DNA of 64,000 nt from Streptomyces sp. Edi2 (GCF_040253635.1 NZ_JBEJGX010000003.1:682001-746000); one strand, 5' to 3'. Counted from the first letter of the stretch, positions 1 through 8,669 are shown. The notes: generated by a model not told the origin, from the letters alone. Numbers and translations: made by a program.

Positions 1-1152
1 GAGACCACGATCAATCTCCCGTACCTGAGCGCATCGGCCGACGGGCCCCTACACCTGGACGAGAAGCTCACCCGCTCACAGTTCGAGCAGCTCACCGCCG
101 ATCTTCTGGAGCGGTGCAAGACCCCGTTCCACAATGCGGTGAAGGACGCCGGGATCAAGGTCTCCGACATCAATCATGTGATCCTGGTCGGCGGCTCGAC
201 CCGTATGCCCGCGGTGACCGAGCTGGTCAAGGAGCTGACCGGCAAGGATCCGCACAAGGGCGTCAACCCTGACGAGGTCGTCGCCATCGGCGCGGCCCTT
301 CAGGCCGGCGTGCTCAAGGGCGAGGTCAAGGACGTCCTCCTCCTGGACGTCACCCCGCTGTCCCTCGGTATCGAGACCAAGGGCGGCATCATGACCAAGC
401 TGCTCGAACGCAACACCACGATCCCGACCAAGCGGTCCGAGATCTTCACGACGGCCGAGGACAACCAGCCGTCCGTGCAGATCCAGGTCTACCAGGGCGA
501 GCGCGAGATCGCGGCGTACAACAAGAAGCTCGGGATGTTCCAGCTGACCGGTCTGCCGCCGGCCCCCCGCGGGGTCCCGCAGATCGAGGTCTCCTTCGAC
601 ATCGACGCCAACGGCATCATGCACGTCACGGCCAAGGACCTGGGCACCGGCAAGGAGCAGAAGATGACCGTCACCGGCGGCTCCTCGCTGCCGAAGGACG
701 ACATCGACCGGATGGTCCGCGACGCCGAGCACCACGCCGAGGAGGACCGCCGCCGCCGGGAGACCGCGGAGACGCGCAACCAGGCCGAGCAACTGGTCTA
801 CCAGACCGAGAAGTTCCTCAAGGACAACGAGGAGAAGGTCCCCGGCGAGGTCAAGACCGAGGTCGAGACCGCGATCGGTGAGGTCAAGGAGAAGCTGAAG
901 GCCGCCGAGTCCCCCGACGGCGACAACACCGCGGAGCTGCGTACCGCCTCCGAGAAGCTGGCGACCGTCTCCCAGAAGCTGGGGCAGGCCATGTACGCCG
1001 AGTCGCAGGCCCAGGCTCAGGGATCCGCCCAGGGATCCGAGGGAGCAGGCGGCTCCGACGAGAGCGGGTCGGGCGCAGCCTCCGGCGACCAGGACGATGT
1101 CGTCGACGCGGAGATCGTCGATGACGACAAGCAGGAGGGGAGCACACGATGA
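1..1152 (+). CDS. dnaK: DnaK (Hsp70) chaperone, 5' end outside window
   Basis: Hsp70 uses ATP to bind and release unfolded segments of client proteins in the cytoplasm. The window opens inside the reading frame, so the N-terminal nucleotide-binding lobes are mostly missing. Visible are the end of the ATPase domain with GGSTRMP near codon 65, the interdomain linker [13 protein letters not shown], the full beta-sandwich substrate-binding domain, the helical lid, and an acidic tail ([12 protein letters not shown]) before TGA. The tail is interrupted by a short Gly/Ser/Gln-rich spacer. The stop overlaps the grpE start as ATGA, so the two are translationally coupled. No dnaJ or hspR follows. Gas-vesicle genes do follow, so this may be a second, locus-specific dnaK rather than the main heat-shock copy; that is inference. 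Confidence 0.95.
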   Translation, partial: ETTINLPYLSASADGPLHLDEKLTRSQFEQLTADLLERCKTPFHNAVKDAGIKVSDINHVILVGGSTRMPAVTELVKELTGKDPHKGVNPDEVVAIGAALQAGVLKGEVKDVLLLDVTPLSLGIETKGGIMTKLLERNTTIPTKRSEIFTTAEDNQPSVQIQVYQGEREIAAYNKKLGMFQLTGLPPAPRGVPQIEVSFDIDANGIMHVTAKDLGTGKEQKMTVTGGSSLPKDDIDRMVRDAEHHAEEDRRRRETAETRNQAEQLVYQTEKFLKDNEEKVPGEVKTEVETAIGEVKEKLKAAESPDGDNTAELRTASEKLATVSQKLGQAMYAESQAQAQGSAQGSEGAGGSDESGSGAASGDQDDVVDAEIVDDDKQEGSTR

Positions 1153-1799
1153 ACCGTCCGACCCACGTCCGTGACCTCCCTCACCCGCCGCTGGCCCTCG
1201 TGGGGCACAGGCAGGGGGAAACCCCCGGACCGGTCCCGCCCCCCACCTCCCAGGCCGGGGAGCGGACCGCGCAGGACGACACGGCGAAGCCGTCCGGGGA
1301 AGGCCGGGACCCCGGCCGCCCATCCCGCCAGGACGAGGCCGTCGCACAGCCGGCGTCGCAGGACGCCGCGCTGCGCGCCGAGCTCCAGGAGCGTACGGCC
1401 GATCTGCAGCGGCTGAAGGCTGAGTACGACAACTACCGCAAGCGGGTCCACCGCGACCGCCTGGCGGTCGGCGAGATCGCCGTGGCCAATGTGCTCAGCC
1501 GGCTGCTGTCCGTACTCGACGCCCTTGCCGAGGCCGGGGAGCAGGGCGAGGTGACCGGTGGTTTCCAGCGCGTCGCCGAGGCGCTGCACACCGAACTGGG
1601 GGCGCTGGGCCTCCAGCCCTTCGGTACGGTGGGCGCCCCCTTCGACCCGACGATCCACGAGGCTGTCACGTACACCCCCGACGACCAGCTGGAAGAGCCC
1701 GTCTGCACCGCGGTCCTCCGCCAGGGCTACCGGGTGGGCGACCGCCTGCTGCGTCCCGCGCAGGTGACGGTGGCCGGCAAACCGGCCGCGGGGGCGTAG
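1149..1799 (+). CDS. grpE: GrpE nucleotide exchange factor
   Basis: GrpE releases ADP from DnaK and so resets its cycle. The protein has 216 residues. Roughly the first 75 are Pro/Gly/Glu-rich and look disordered. Then come the long coiled-coil helix ([19 protein letters not shown]), the dimer helices, and the C-terminal beta domain with [18 protein letters not shown] and [17 protein letters not shown], which are typical GrpE signatures. The ATG overlaps the dnaK stop by four bases. It is the last gene of the chaperone operon: a 17-bp-stem terminator lies about 140 bp downstream, so the gvp genes should have their own promoter. Confidence 0.93.
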   Translation: MNRPTHVRDLPHPPLALVGHRQGETPGPVPPPTSQAGERTAQDDTAKPSGEGRDPGRPSRQDEAVAQPASQDAALRAELQERTADLQRLKAEYDNYRKRVHRDRLAVGEIAVANVLSRLLSVLDALAEAGEQGEVTGGFQRVAEALHTELGALGLQPFGTVGAPFDPTIHEAVTYTPDDQLEEPVCTAVLRQGYRVGDRLLRPAQVTVAGKPAAGA

Positions 1800-1851
1800 C
1801 GCTCCCCTAGACCGGGCCGGGTCAGGCCGGGCGAGGCCGGGCCGCGCCCTT

Positions 1852-1909
1852 GGACCGGGCCACCAGGCCCGGGCCGGGCCACCAGGCCCGGGCCGGGCCA
1901 CCAGGCCGG
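1852..1909 (+). repeat. 19-bp tandem repeat
   Basis: Three near-identical copies with a period of 19 bp, each containing CCACCAGG followed by CCCGGGCCGGG. The CCACCAGG blocks start at 1860, 1879 and 1898. They lie between the grpE stop and the terminator hairpin. Probably replication-slippage repeats without coding function. Confidence 0.75.
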
Positions 1910-1936
1910 ACCACGGAAAGAAACCGGACCAACTCA

Positions 1937-1974
1937 CCGGCCTTTCCGCCGTGGCACCACGGCGGAAAGGCCGG
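1937..1974 (+). terminator. Strong hairpin terminator after grpE
   Basis: A perfect inverted repeat with 17-bp arms (1937-1953 and 1958-1974) and a 4-base loop, CCGGCCTTTCCGCCGTG against its complement. A short TTCTTG follows rather than a long T run, as is common in Streptomyces. It separates dnaK-grpE from the gas-vesicle genes. Confidence 0.85.
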
Positions 1975-2394
1975 TTCTTGCGTCATGGTGTCCTCGCGCA
2001 TCTGTCTATGGCGCACCTCGGCCCGCCGCACGGCCCGTGACGGGCACCCGCGCCCCTGAATTTCCGTTCCGCATCAGTTCCGCACCAGGGGAACTCGCGC
2101 GGCGGTCCACCCCCGGCTCCCCTCTCCTCCGCAGGCCAGAGCGGGCGACAGGAACGGGAACCAGAAGCGGAACCCGGAACCGGATCAGACATCAGCGGAT
2201 TCCGGTCCGGTCGCATCGGGTTCCGTGGAGCGAGCGACGAGTTGATCGGCGGAGCTCGCCTTCCCCATGACGGAATTCCGCCCTCTGTCGGCGGCTACGC
2301 ATATGTTCGAGTGCCGGGGGCACCCGGTCCTCCATCGCCACAGACAGCCACCGTTCTTCGACCAAAAACCCTACGACGCACGACAGGCGGGATC
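1975..2394. other. Intergenic region upstream of gvpO
   Basis: About 420 bp with no convincing gene. Reading frames cross it, but their composition is poor and none has a ribosome-binding site. It should hold the gas-vesicle promoter; I could not pick out a convincing -35/-10 pair. Several CGGAACCGGAAC-like short repeats occur around 2150-2190. Confidence 0.5.
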
Positions 2395-2724
2395 ATGGCG
2401 ACCGAGGAAAAAACGGACCGCAAGCAAACGGACCGCGAGAAGGAAGAAGCACACAACGGCGGACCAGAGCGGATCGCCGCCCCCACAGCAATGCGCCGCG
2501 CTTCGGGGCAACTTGCCCAGATGCTGCAATGCGAGCCCGGCTCGGTGACGGCTCTCAAGGCCACCGATGACGGCTGGTCGGCGGATGTGGAAGTGGTGGA
2601 GATCGAAAGGGTCCCGGACACCGCAAGCGTCATGGCTTCCTACCGCGTTCACCTCGACGCGCAGGGCCAACTCCTGGGATACGAGCGCACTCGCCGATAT
2701 GGGCGCGGCCAGATCGACCGATGA
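2395..2724 (+). CDS. gvpO: Gas vesicle protein GvpO
   Basis: GvpO is an accessory protein of actinobacterial and haloarchaeal gas-vesicle clusters and is needed for vesicle production. I chose the ATG of MATEEKTDRK, giving 109 residues; the longer upstream frame lacks gvp-like sequence. The first 35 residues are charged and Lys/Glu-rich. The conserved domain follows, with a 'GW.ADVEVVEIERVPDTASVMASYRVHLDAQGQLLGYERTRRYGR'-type pattern of alternating strands near residues 58-108. It is first in the cluster, as in other Streptomyces, with gvpA 84 bp downstream. Confidence 0.9.
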   Translation: MATEEKTDRKQTDREKEEAHNGGPERIAAPTAMRRASGQLAQMLQCEPGSVTALKATDDGWSADVEVVEIERVPDTASVMASYRVHLDAQGQLLGYERTRRYGRGQIDR

Positions 2725-2808
2725 TTCGGCGATAGCGGCCACTGCTCGGCTCTGCCATGACGTGACGGCCCCATGACCCGCTCCAGTCAACTGGAAGGGA
2801 GCTCGACC

Positions 2809-3255
2809 GTGACAGCCATTCAGCAATCCAACGCATCGACCAGCAGCGGGGGAGGTTCAGGAAATCTCTACGATGTCCTTGAACTGATTCTCGACCGAGG
2901 GCTTGTCATTGACGCCTTTGTGCGGGTTTCCCTCGTCGGCATCGAAATTCTCAAGATCGACGTACGCGTCGTCGTCGCAAGCGTGGACACCTATCTGCGC
3001 TTTGCCGAGGCGTGCAACCGTCTGGACCTGGAATCGGGGCGTAAGGCGCCGAGCCAGCTCACCGATCTGGTCGGTGAGGCCACCGAGAGCGGCGCCAAAG
3101 GGAAGTCGAAGGGCGCACTGACCGGCGCTGTCGAGGCATTCACCGACTCCCTGCACAAGGGCCAGGAGGGGGCCGAGGAAGAGGCGGAAGAGCGCCCGGC
3201 GCGTAAATCCTCCAGCTCCACCAGCCGTCGCACGGCCCGCCGTCGGGAGGACTGA
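2809..3255 (+). CDS. gvpA: Gas vesicle structural protein GvpA
   Basis: GvpA-type proteins polymerise into the ribbed shell of the gas vesicle. I chose GTG at 2809 because GGAAGGGAG precedes it at a good distance; this gives 148 residues. The conserved core is residues 19-70: [13 protein letters not shown], then [31 protein letters not shown] split over two beta strands and an amphipathic helix. A long hydrophilic tail, rich in Lys/Arg/Ser at the end, extends beyond the core, so the protein is about twice the length of the classical cyanobacterial GvpA of roughly 70 residues. The stop is two bases from gvpF. Confidence 0.92.
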   Translation: MTAIQQSNASTSSGGGSGNLYDVLELILDRGLVIDAFVRVSLVGIEILKIDVRVVVASVDTYLRFAEACNRLDLESGRKAPSQLTDLVGEATESGAKGKSKGALTGAVEAFTDSLHKGQEGAEEEAEERPARKSSSSTSRRTARRRED

Positions 3256-3257
3256 CC

Positions 3258-3971
3258 ATGGCGACCTACCTCTACGCCATCACCGGCGCGGAGCACCCCC
3301 TGCAGCTGTCCGACGTCAACGGTGTCGGTGAGCCCGCGGCACGGCTGCGCACCGTCAGGACGAAGCACCTGTGCGCGGTGGTCAGCGACGCGCCGGACGG
3401 GCTGCGGGCCAAGCGCCGCGATGTGGCGGCCCACCAGAGCGTCCAGGACCGTCTGCTGGCCGACGGTGCCGCCCTCCCGATGCGCTTCGGGCTGGTCGGC
3501 CCCGACGACGCGCAGGTGGTCTCCGCCCTGGAGGAACACCGCGACACCTACACACAGCGCCTCAAGGAGATCGACGGCTGCCGCGAGTACCACCTCAAGG
3601 TCGCACGCGACGAGGACGATCTGCTGCGGGAGATCGTGCGGGAGTCCGCCGAGGTACAGCAGCTCAACGACCGTACGCGGCAGAACCCGGACGCCTACGA
3701 CGCCAAGGTGGCCCTGGGCGAGCTGATTTCACAGGAGGTCGAGGCCCGCCACGACCGCGCCCGTACGGACATCGTGGCCCGGCTCGCTCCGGCTGCGGTG
3801 CGCACCGCGAACGTCGAGCCGACGAAGCGCCACTTCCTCAATGTGTCGTTCCTCGTCCGACAGGAGCAGGCAGCGGCGTTCTCCGAGGCGGTCCACGCGG
3901 AAGCCGGGCAGCGCGGAGACGCCTACGCCTTCAGTCTGCACGGCCCGTTGCCGCCGTACAGCTTCGTCTGA
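3258..3971 (+). CDS. gvpF: Gas vesicle protein GvpF
   Basis: A GvpF/GvpL-family protein of 237 residues, implicated in early assembly of the vesicle shell. It shows the family features: start MATYLYAITGAEH, the block LPMRFGLVGPDDAQVVSALEEH near residues 75-97, and a C-terminal domain ending in a ferredoxin-like strand with LHGPLPPYSFV; the P(Y/W)SFV ending is typical. GGAGG lies 7-8 bases upstream of the ATG and the gene follows gvpA by two bases, so the two are clearly cotranscribed. GvpL in this window is the paralogue. Confidence 0.92.
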   Translation: MATYLYAITGAEHPLQLSDVNGVGEPAARLRTVRTKHLCAVVSDAPDGLRAKRRDVAAHQSVQDRLLADGAALPMRFGLVGPDDAQVVSALEEHRDTYTQRLKEIDGCREYHLKVARDEDDLLREIVRESAEVQQLNDRTRQNPDAYDAKVALGELISQEVEARHDRARTDIVARLAPAAVRTANVEPTKRHFLNVSFLVRQEQAAAFSEAVHAEAGQRGDAYAFSLHGPLPPYSFV

Positions 3972-3991
3972 CGGCCGGGCGGAGATCCGTC

Positions 3992-4249
3992 ATGGGCCTC
4001 ATCACGCAGATCCTGACGCTGCCGGTCGCCCCGGTGCGGGGCACGGTCTGGGTCCTGGACCAGGTGCTGCTCACCGCGGAGCGCGAGTACTACGACCCGG
4101 AGCCGGTGCGGGAGGAACTTGCCGCGCTGGAGCAGCAGTTGCTCGACGGAAGCATCACGACCGATGAGTTCGACTCCCGCGAGGACGAGCTCTTGGACCG
4201 GCTGGAGTGGCTGGAGGCCAACCAGCAACGACTACGTACCGACTCCTGA
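3992..4249 (+). CDS. gvpG: Gas vesicle protein GvpG
   Basis: A small protein of 85 residues starting MGLITQILTLPVAPVRG, the standard GvpG opening: a short hydrophobic segment leading into an amphipathic helix. The rest is acidic and strongly helical (VREELAALEQQLLDGSITTDEFDSREDELLDRLEWLE), consistent with a coiled coil. GvpG is a minor assembly protein thought to work with GvpF/L. It sits 20 bp after gvpF and 27 bp before gvpY. A longer upstream frame overlaps gvpF out of frame and is not real. Confidence 0.9.
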   Translation: MGLITQILTLPVAPVRGTVWVLDQVLLTAEREYYDPEPVREELAALEQQLLDGSITTDEFDSREDELLDRLEWLEANQQRLRTDS

Positions 4250-4276
4250 TCACGGGGAGAACGAGGTGTACGAGAG

Positions 4277-5053
4277 ATGATGAGCACCGCCAAGATAGGT
4301 GTGGCCCTCGTAGGGGGCTATCTCCTGGGGCGCACGAAGAAAGCCAAGATGGCCATCGGCCTGGGCATGTTCCTGGCCGGCAAGAAACTGAATCTGGACC
4401 CGCGGCAGCTGGGCGCCCTGGTGGCCAACTCACCGGTCCTCGGCCCCCTCAACGACCAGGTGCGCAAGGAGCTGGTGGACGCCACGAAGTCGGCCGCCGG
4501 CGCCGCGCTCAACCAGCGGATGAACGGCCTCGCCGATTCGCTGCACGAGCGCACCCTGGCCCTCGAGGAGGGCGGCACGGACGGTGCCGGGCGCGCGGAG
4601 GACGGCGCGGAGCCGGAGCGGGAGCCGGAGGACGAGCCACGGGGCGAGGCCGGGGATGTCGACGACGTGGCGGACGCCGGGGACGCCGCCGACGCGGAGA
4701 GCGAGAAGTCCGCCCCGCGCCGTAAGACCTCCGCCAGGTCGTCCGCTGACTCGGCCGCGAACTCGTCCACGAAGTCAGTCACGAGGACGTCTACGAAGGC
4801 GTCCGCGAAAACGGCTACGAAGACGGCTGCGAAATCGGCATCGGCCAAGAGGTCGGCCGCCGCCGACCGGTCCTCCACGGCGCGGCGCTCGGCGTCGAGC
4901 GCGGCCAAGACTTCGGGAAAGGCCGCGTCCTCCCGCGGACGCACCTCCACCGCCCCCGGGCGGAAGGCCGCCTCCGGTGCCCGTAACAAGGCCTCGAACA
5001 AGGCTTCCGGCGCGGCGCGCACGGGTGCCGACCGTGGGGGCAGCAATGGCTGA
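4277..5053 (+). CDS. gvpY: Gas vesicle cluster protein GvpY
   Basis: 258 residues. The first ~90 form the conserved part, with MMSTAKIGVALVGGYLLGR (a short hydrophobic helix) followed by KKAKMAIGLGMFLAGKKL. A second start at 4280 is equally possible. Then comes an acidic stretch (residues ~95-145), and finally about 115 residues made of Lys/Arg with Ala/Ser/Thr, which resembles histone H1-like tails. Streptomyces gvp clusters have a gene of this layout between gvpG and gvpZ; related proteins are often mis-annotated as DNA primases. The role in vesicle formation is unknown. It overlaps gvpZ by 8 bp, so the two are translationally coupled. Confidence 0.8.
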   Translation: MMSTAKIGVALVGGYLLGRTKKAKMAIGLGMFLAGKKLNLDPRQLGALVANSPVLGPLNDQVRKELVDATKSAAGAALNQRMNGLADSLHERTLALEEGGTDGAGRAEDGAEPEREPEDEPRGEAGDVDDVADAGDAADAESEKSAPRRKTSARSSADSAANSSTKSVTRTSTKASAKTATKTAAKSASAKRSAAADRSSTARRSASSAAKTSGKAASSRGRTSTAPGRKAASGARNKASNKASGAARTGADRGGSNG

Positions 5054-6347
5054 GTCAACCTTCAGCAAGATCAAGGACGAGGTGACCAAGAGCCCGGCGG
5101 CCGACCAGCTCAAGGAGGAGCTGCAGCACTACCTCCAGGCACGGGCGGAACACGCGGTCACCAGTCTCGGCCACAAGCTGGGCGAGAGCGTCGGCAAACT
5201 CGCCGAACCCGGCCAGGGCGCCAGTGGCCTGGTGAGCAGTCTGGCGAAGGGCGGCAAGGCACTCGGTGAGGGCAAGTCGCCGCAGCAGGCGGCGCTGACC
5301 GCGGGCGCCTCCCACCTCAAGGACACCGTCAAGGACAAGGTGAAGAGCCTGTTCGGCAAGGGCCGCAAGGGCGGTGGCGGCAAGTCCAAGAGTGTGACGA
5401 TCGTCGAGGACATCGATGTGGGTGTTCCCGTACGCGAGGCATACGACCAGTGGACGCAGTTCCAGGAGTTCAGCACCTTCGCCAAGGGCGTCGTCAGTGT
5501 CGAGAAATCCGACGACACCAGCAGCAACTGGAAGGTGAAGGTCGCCAAGTCCACCCGCAGTTGGCGGGCCAATGTCACCGAGCAGGTGCCCGACGAGCGG
5601 ATCAGCTGGACGACGGAAGGCGCGAAGGGCACGGTCAAGGGTGTGGTGACCTTCCACCGCCTCACCGACAACCTGACGCGGGTGCTGCTGGTTCTCGAGT
5701 ACTTTCCCAAGGGGCTGTTCGAGAAGACCGGCAACATCTGGCGCGCCCAGGGCCGCCGGGCCCGGCTGGACCTCAAGCTCTACCGCAAATTCATCATGCT
5801 GCGCGGCGAGGCCACGGATGGCTGGCGCGGTGAGATCCAGGACGGCGAGGTCGTGGTCGAGCACGATGACGCCGTCGCGGCGGAGGAGGAGGACCGGGAG
5901 AGGGAACGGGAGGAGGACGGAGAGGACGCCGAACACGGCTCCGGCGATCTGCGCCCCGGAGACGATGAGGCCGACGGGGATGCCGACGCTGAGGACGAGG
6001 ATGCCGAGGACGCCGAGGACCGGGAAGACGCCGATGACGCCTATGACGGCGAGGACGGCGATGAGTACCACGACGTAGCAGACGACGACGTGGACGACCA
6101 CGACGATCTCGCAGCGGGCGCCGAAGACGAAGACGACCATGACGACGATGGCGACGATGGCGACGATGGCGATCTCGAAGAGCCCGTCGATGAGCACGAC
6201 GACCGCGGAGAACCGCTCGACGAGGACGACGACCACGCGGAACCGCTCGACGAGGACGACGACCCGGCGGACGAACGGGACCCGTACGACGAGGACGAGC
6301 CGCGGGCACCCCGCCGGGGCGGCCGCCGTGCCGCCGTTGCCCGCTGA
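5046..6347 (+). CDS. gvpZ: Gas vesicle cluster SRPBCC protein GvpZ
   Basis: 433 residues, starting at the ATG that overlaps the gvpY end (MAESTFSKIKDEVTKSP). Residues 1-110 are Lys/Gly-rich helices. Residues ~115-265 form a START/SRPBCC-like (polyketide cyclase type) domain with VTIVEDIDVGVPVREAYDQW, WRANVTEQVPDERISW, and GVVTFHRLTDNLTRVLL. The last ~150 residues are almost entirely Asp/Glu with Ala and Arg. The domain normally forms a hydrophobic cavity; no ligand can be deduced. The acidic tail contrasts with the basic tail of the adjacent GvpY. Upstream in-frame codons overlap gvpY and were not used. Confidence 0.85.
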   Translation: MAESTFSKIKDEVTKSPAADQLKEELQHYLQARAEHAVTSLGHKLGESVGKLAEPGQGASGLVSSLAKGGKALGEGKSPQQAALTAGASHLKDTVKDKVKSLFGKGRKGGGGKSKSVTIVEDIDVGVPVREAYDQWTQFQEFSTFAKGVVSVEKSDDTSSNWKVKVAKSTRSWRANVTEQVPDERISWTTEGAKGTVKGVVTFHRLTDNLTRVLLVLEYFPKGLFEKTGNIWRAQGRRARLDLKLYRKFIMLRGEATDGWRGEIQDGEVVVEHDDAVAAEEEDREREREEDGEDAEHGSGDLRPGDDEADGDADAEDEDAEDAEDREDADDAYDGEDGDEYHDVADDDVDDHDDLAAGAEDEDDHDDDGDDGDDGDLEEPVDEHDDRGEPLDEDDDHAEPLDEDDDPADERDPYDEDEPRAPRRGGRRAAVAR

Positions 6348-6401
6348 CCCGTCCCGACCGCATCCGCGACCGCGACCGCGACCGCACAGACGAGGCTGAT
6401 C

Positions 6402-6827
6402 ATGTCCGATTCACTGGCCGGCCGTATGGGGCCTTCCTCCGGTCCGTCCCCGTACGGCCGGCAGGGGGCTTCCGCCAACCTGGCCGACATCCTGGAGCGC
6501 GTCCTCGACAAGGGCGTCGTCATCGCGGGTGACATCCAGATCAACCTGCTCGACATCGAGCTGCTGACCATCAAGCTCCGGCTGCTCGTCGCCTCCGTCG
6601 ACAAGGCCAAGGAGATGGGCATCGACTGGTGGGAACACGACCCCTCCCTTTCGTCCCGCGCCCGCGCACCGCAGCAGATCCCGGACGGGCGACGGCCGGC
6701 CGTCGCCGGTGACTCACTGGCCGAGGAGAACCAGCAGCTGCGCGCCGAACTGGCCGAACTGCGCGCGGCCATCGGCTCCCCCCAGGGCTCCGGCGCGCAG
6801 CAGGCAGATCGTAAGGAGGAGCAGTGA
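6402..6827 (+). CDS. gvpJ: Gas vesicle protein GvpJ
   Basis: A GvpA-family minor structural protein of 141 residues. The GvpA-like core is residues 27-82: LADILERVLDKGVVIAGDI, then INLLDIELLTIKLRLLVAS, then KAKEMGIDWWEHDP. The WWEHDP ending is typical of GvpJ/GvpM and absent from GvpA. Residues ~107-131 (LAEENQQLRAELAELRAAIG) form a short coiled coil. GvpJ-type proteins are thought to shape the vesicle tips. GAGG lies upstream of the ATG, and the stop overlaps the gvpL start. Confidence 0.9.
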   Translation: MSDSLAGRMGPSSGPSPYGRQGASANLADILERVLDKGVVIAGDIQINLLDIELLTIKLRLLVASVDKAKEMGIDWWEHDPSLSSRARAPQQIPDGRRPAVAGDSLAEENQQLRAELAELRAAIGSPQGSGAQQADRKEEQ

Positions 6828-7810
6828 ACCGCCCCACGCAACAAGCCGAGGAGACCGCTGCCTCGCCACTCCCCCTCGATCGGCCCGCTGATCGGCCCTC
6901 TGGTCGATCCACGGAACGATCAGCGGAACGATCCGCGGAACGATCCGCGGAACGGCCCACTGGGCGTCCCTTTGATCGGCCTGCTGATCAGCAAGAATCC
7001 GACCGCTCCCGGATCTCGTACGTCTACGCCATCGGACGGGCCGGCACCGCCCTCGAAGCGTCGGCTCCTCAGCTGACCGGGCTGCGGGACGGCCCCGTGC
7101 GCACGGTCACCGCCGGCAGCCTGACCGCCCTCGTCTCCTCCGTCCCGGCCGACGCCTTCAGCGCGGAAGGTATGAAGGCGCAGCTGGAAGACCTGACGGA
7201 GCTGGAGACGATCGCGCGGACACACCACGCCGTCGTCGAGGCCGCCTGGGCCGGCACCATGGTGCTGCCCATGCGCCTGGCCACGGTGTATCTGGACGAT
7301 GCCCGGGTGCGGGCGATGCTGGACGAGCGCGGCACCGAGCTCGATGCGCTGCTCTCCCGGCTCGAAGGCCATGCCGAACTGGGGGTGAAGGTGTACGCGG
7401 ACGCACGCGCAGCGGCCGCGGCCGGATCTCCCGCGCCGGCCCACAGGCCGGACGCCGCTGCGTCCGAAGTGAGCCCCGGCCGGGCTTACTTGCAGCAGCG
7501 GCGGGCCCAGCGCCGTACGCATCGTGATGCCTACCGCGCGGCGGGAGTCGTCGCCACCGACGTGCGGGTCCGGGTGGCCGACATGGCTCAGGACATGGTT
7601 GCGCACCGGCCGCAGCAGGGTGAACTGGCCTCCGGTGCAGGCGAGAACATCGCCAACGAGGCCTACCTGGTCCCCACGGACCGCGTCGGGGAATTCCATC
7701 GGGCCCTCAAGGGTCTGGCCGATGGCGTCCCCGGCGTACGCGTCGAGATCACCGGTCCGTGGGCCCCGTACTCCTTCGCGACACCGCCCACGGAAAGCAC
7801 AAATCCGTGA
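6824..7810 (+). CDS. gvpL: Gas vesicle protein GvpL
   Basis: A GvpF/GvpL-family protein of 328 residues. The start is GTG at 6824, overlapping the gvpJ stop (GTGA), with AAGGAGGA just upstream. The first ~62 residues are an unusual charged low-complexity region of repeated DRPA/ERSA units encoded by short DNA repeats. The conserved domain begins at ISYVYAIGRAG and includes VLPMRLATVYLDDARVRAML and the ending ITGPWAPYSFA. It is the partner of GvpF in assembly. GvpS overlaps its end by GTGA. Confidence 0.88.
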   Translation: MNRPTQQAEETAASPLPLDRPADRPSGRSTERSAERSAERSAERPTGRPFDRPADQQESDRSRISYVYAIGRAGTALEASAPQLTGLRDGPVRTVTAGSLTALVSSVPADAFSAEGMKAQLEDLTELETIARTHHAVVEAAWAGTMVLPMRLATVYLDDARVRAMLDERGTELDALLSRLEGHAELGVKVYADARAAAAAGSPAPAHRPDAAASEVSPGRAYLQQRRAQRRTHRDAYRAAGVVATDVRVRVADMAQDMVAHRPQQGELASGAGENIANEAYLVPTDRVGEFHRALKGLADGVPGVRVEITGPWAPYSFATPPTESTNP

Positions 7811-8124
7811 AGGGAAACGACCTTCAGGGGGCCGCATTCACGGATTCCTCGCACGCGGATGTCTCGCACACGGATGCCTGGCACGCGGCTGACTCACATA
7901 CGGATGTCTCGCACTCGGCTGACTCTCTTGTGACGGACCGCTCCGACGAAGAATCTCTGGCCGGGCGGCAGATTGCTCTGATCGATCTCCTGGACCGTCT
8001 CCTGAACGGCGGCGCGGTCCTTACCGGAGATGTGGTGCTGTCCATTGCCGACGTGGATCTGGTCCATATCAACCTGCGAGCGGTGATTCGCTCGATCACG
8101 CCCGACAGTCCGGCACCGTGGTGA
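7807..8124 (+). CDS. gvpS: Gas vesicle protein GvpS (GvpA-like)
   Basis: 105 residues if translated from GTG at 7807, which overlaps the gvpL stop. A second GTG at 7930 would give a shorter protein of 64 residues that keeps the whole conserved part. The core is IALIDLLDRLLNGGAVLTGDVVLSIADVDLVHINLRAVI, a GvpA-like strand-loop-strand segment. The first ~40 residues are a His/Asp/Ser-rich repeat (SHADVSHTD type) with no counterpart in the core family, which is why the later start deserves weight. It is the third GvpA-like protein of the cluster. Confidence 0.82.
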   Translation: MKGNDLQGAAFTDSSHADVSHTDAWHAADSHTDVSHSADSLVTDRSDEESLAGRQIALIDLLDRLLNGGAVLTGDVVLSIADVDLVHINLRAVIRSITPDSPAPW

Positions 8125-8231
8125 AGATCTGCATTGCGTTGCGAAGATCCGCGTTGCCGAAGACCCCGTGAACCCGCTGCCCGGCCACTCAGCTCGCTTC
8201 CTTCCCGCACCGCCCCGAGGAGAATTCCCAC

Positions 8232-8669
8232 GTGACGAGGGATACGTACGCCATGACCGATGAACCGGTGGATCCGGCCGCGCCCGTGAAGCCCGCCTTC
8301 GCGGAGGTGGCGCAGGCGGCGGCACGGGCGTTCGACCTGGTGCCGGCCGGGCCCGGGGAACACCGCCAGGGGCAGGACAGCAGCATCGCCCAACGGCTGA
8401 AGACCGACCCGGAAACGGTCGAACGCGATCTCATCAAATTGGTGCTGACCATCGTGGAGCTCTTGCGGCAGCTCATGGAGCGCACCGCACTGCACCGTGT
8501 CGACCAAGGCGATCTGAGCGAGGAGCAGGAAGAGAAAGTCGGGATGACGCTCATGATTCTCCAGGACCGTATGACGGAACTCTGCGAGCGCTACGGCCTC
8601 ACGATGGCCGACCTCAATCTCGACCTCGGCCCCCTGGGTTCCCTGCTGCCTCCTCACGACGCCGCCTGA
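8232..8669 (+). CDS. gvpK: Gas vesicle protein GvpK
   Basis: 145 residues. The conserved GvpK domain spans residues ~45-140: RLKTDPETVERDLIKLVLTIVELLRQLMERTALHRV, then LSEEQEEKVGMTLMILQDRMTELCERYGLTMADLNLDLGPLG. It is mostly helical, consistent with an assembly role. GTG at 8232 has GAGGAGA ten bases upstream; an ATG seven codons later is an alternative. It is the last gvp gene, 107 bp after gvpS. This intervening stretch carries short GCGAAGATC(T/C)GC repeats. No gvpN-type AAA ATPase occurs in the cluster. Confidence 0.9.
   Translation: MTRDTYAMTDEPVDPAAPVKPAFAEVAQAAARAFDLVPAGPGEHRQGQDSSIAQRLKTDPETVERDLIKLVLTIVELLRQLMERTALHRVDQGDLSEEQEEKVGMTLMILQDRMTELCERYGLTMADLNLDLGPLGSLLPPHDAA

Noticed and set aside
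76..1347. Long leftward open frame opposite dnaK and others opposite nearly every gene (for example 5055-6236, 38298-40712, 45461-46984)
   Set aside because: High G+C DNA gives long antisense frames. They mirror clear genes, have no ribosome-binding sites or domains, and were left out.
4277..5053. DNA primase
   Set aside because: This name is sometimes used for GvpY homologues, but no primase or zinc-finger motif is visible; it reflects only the basic low-complexity tail.
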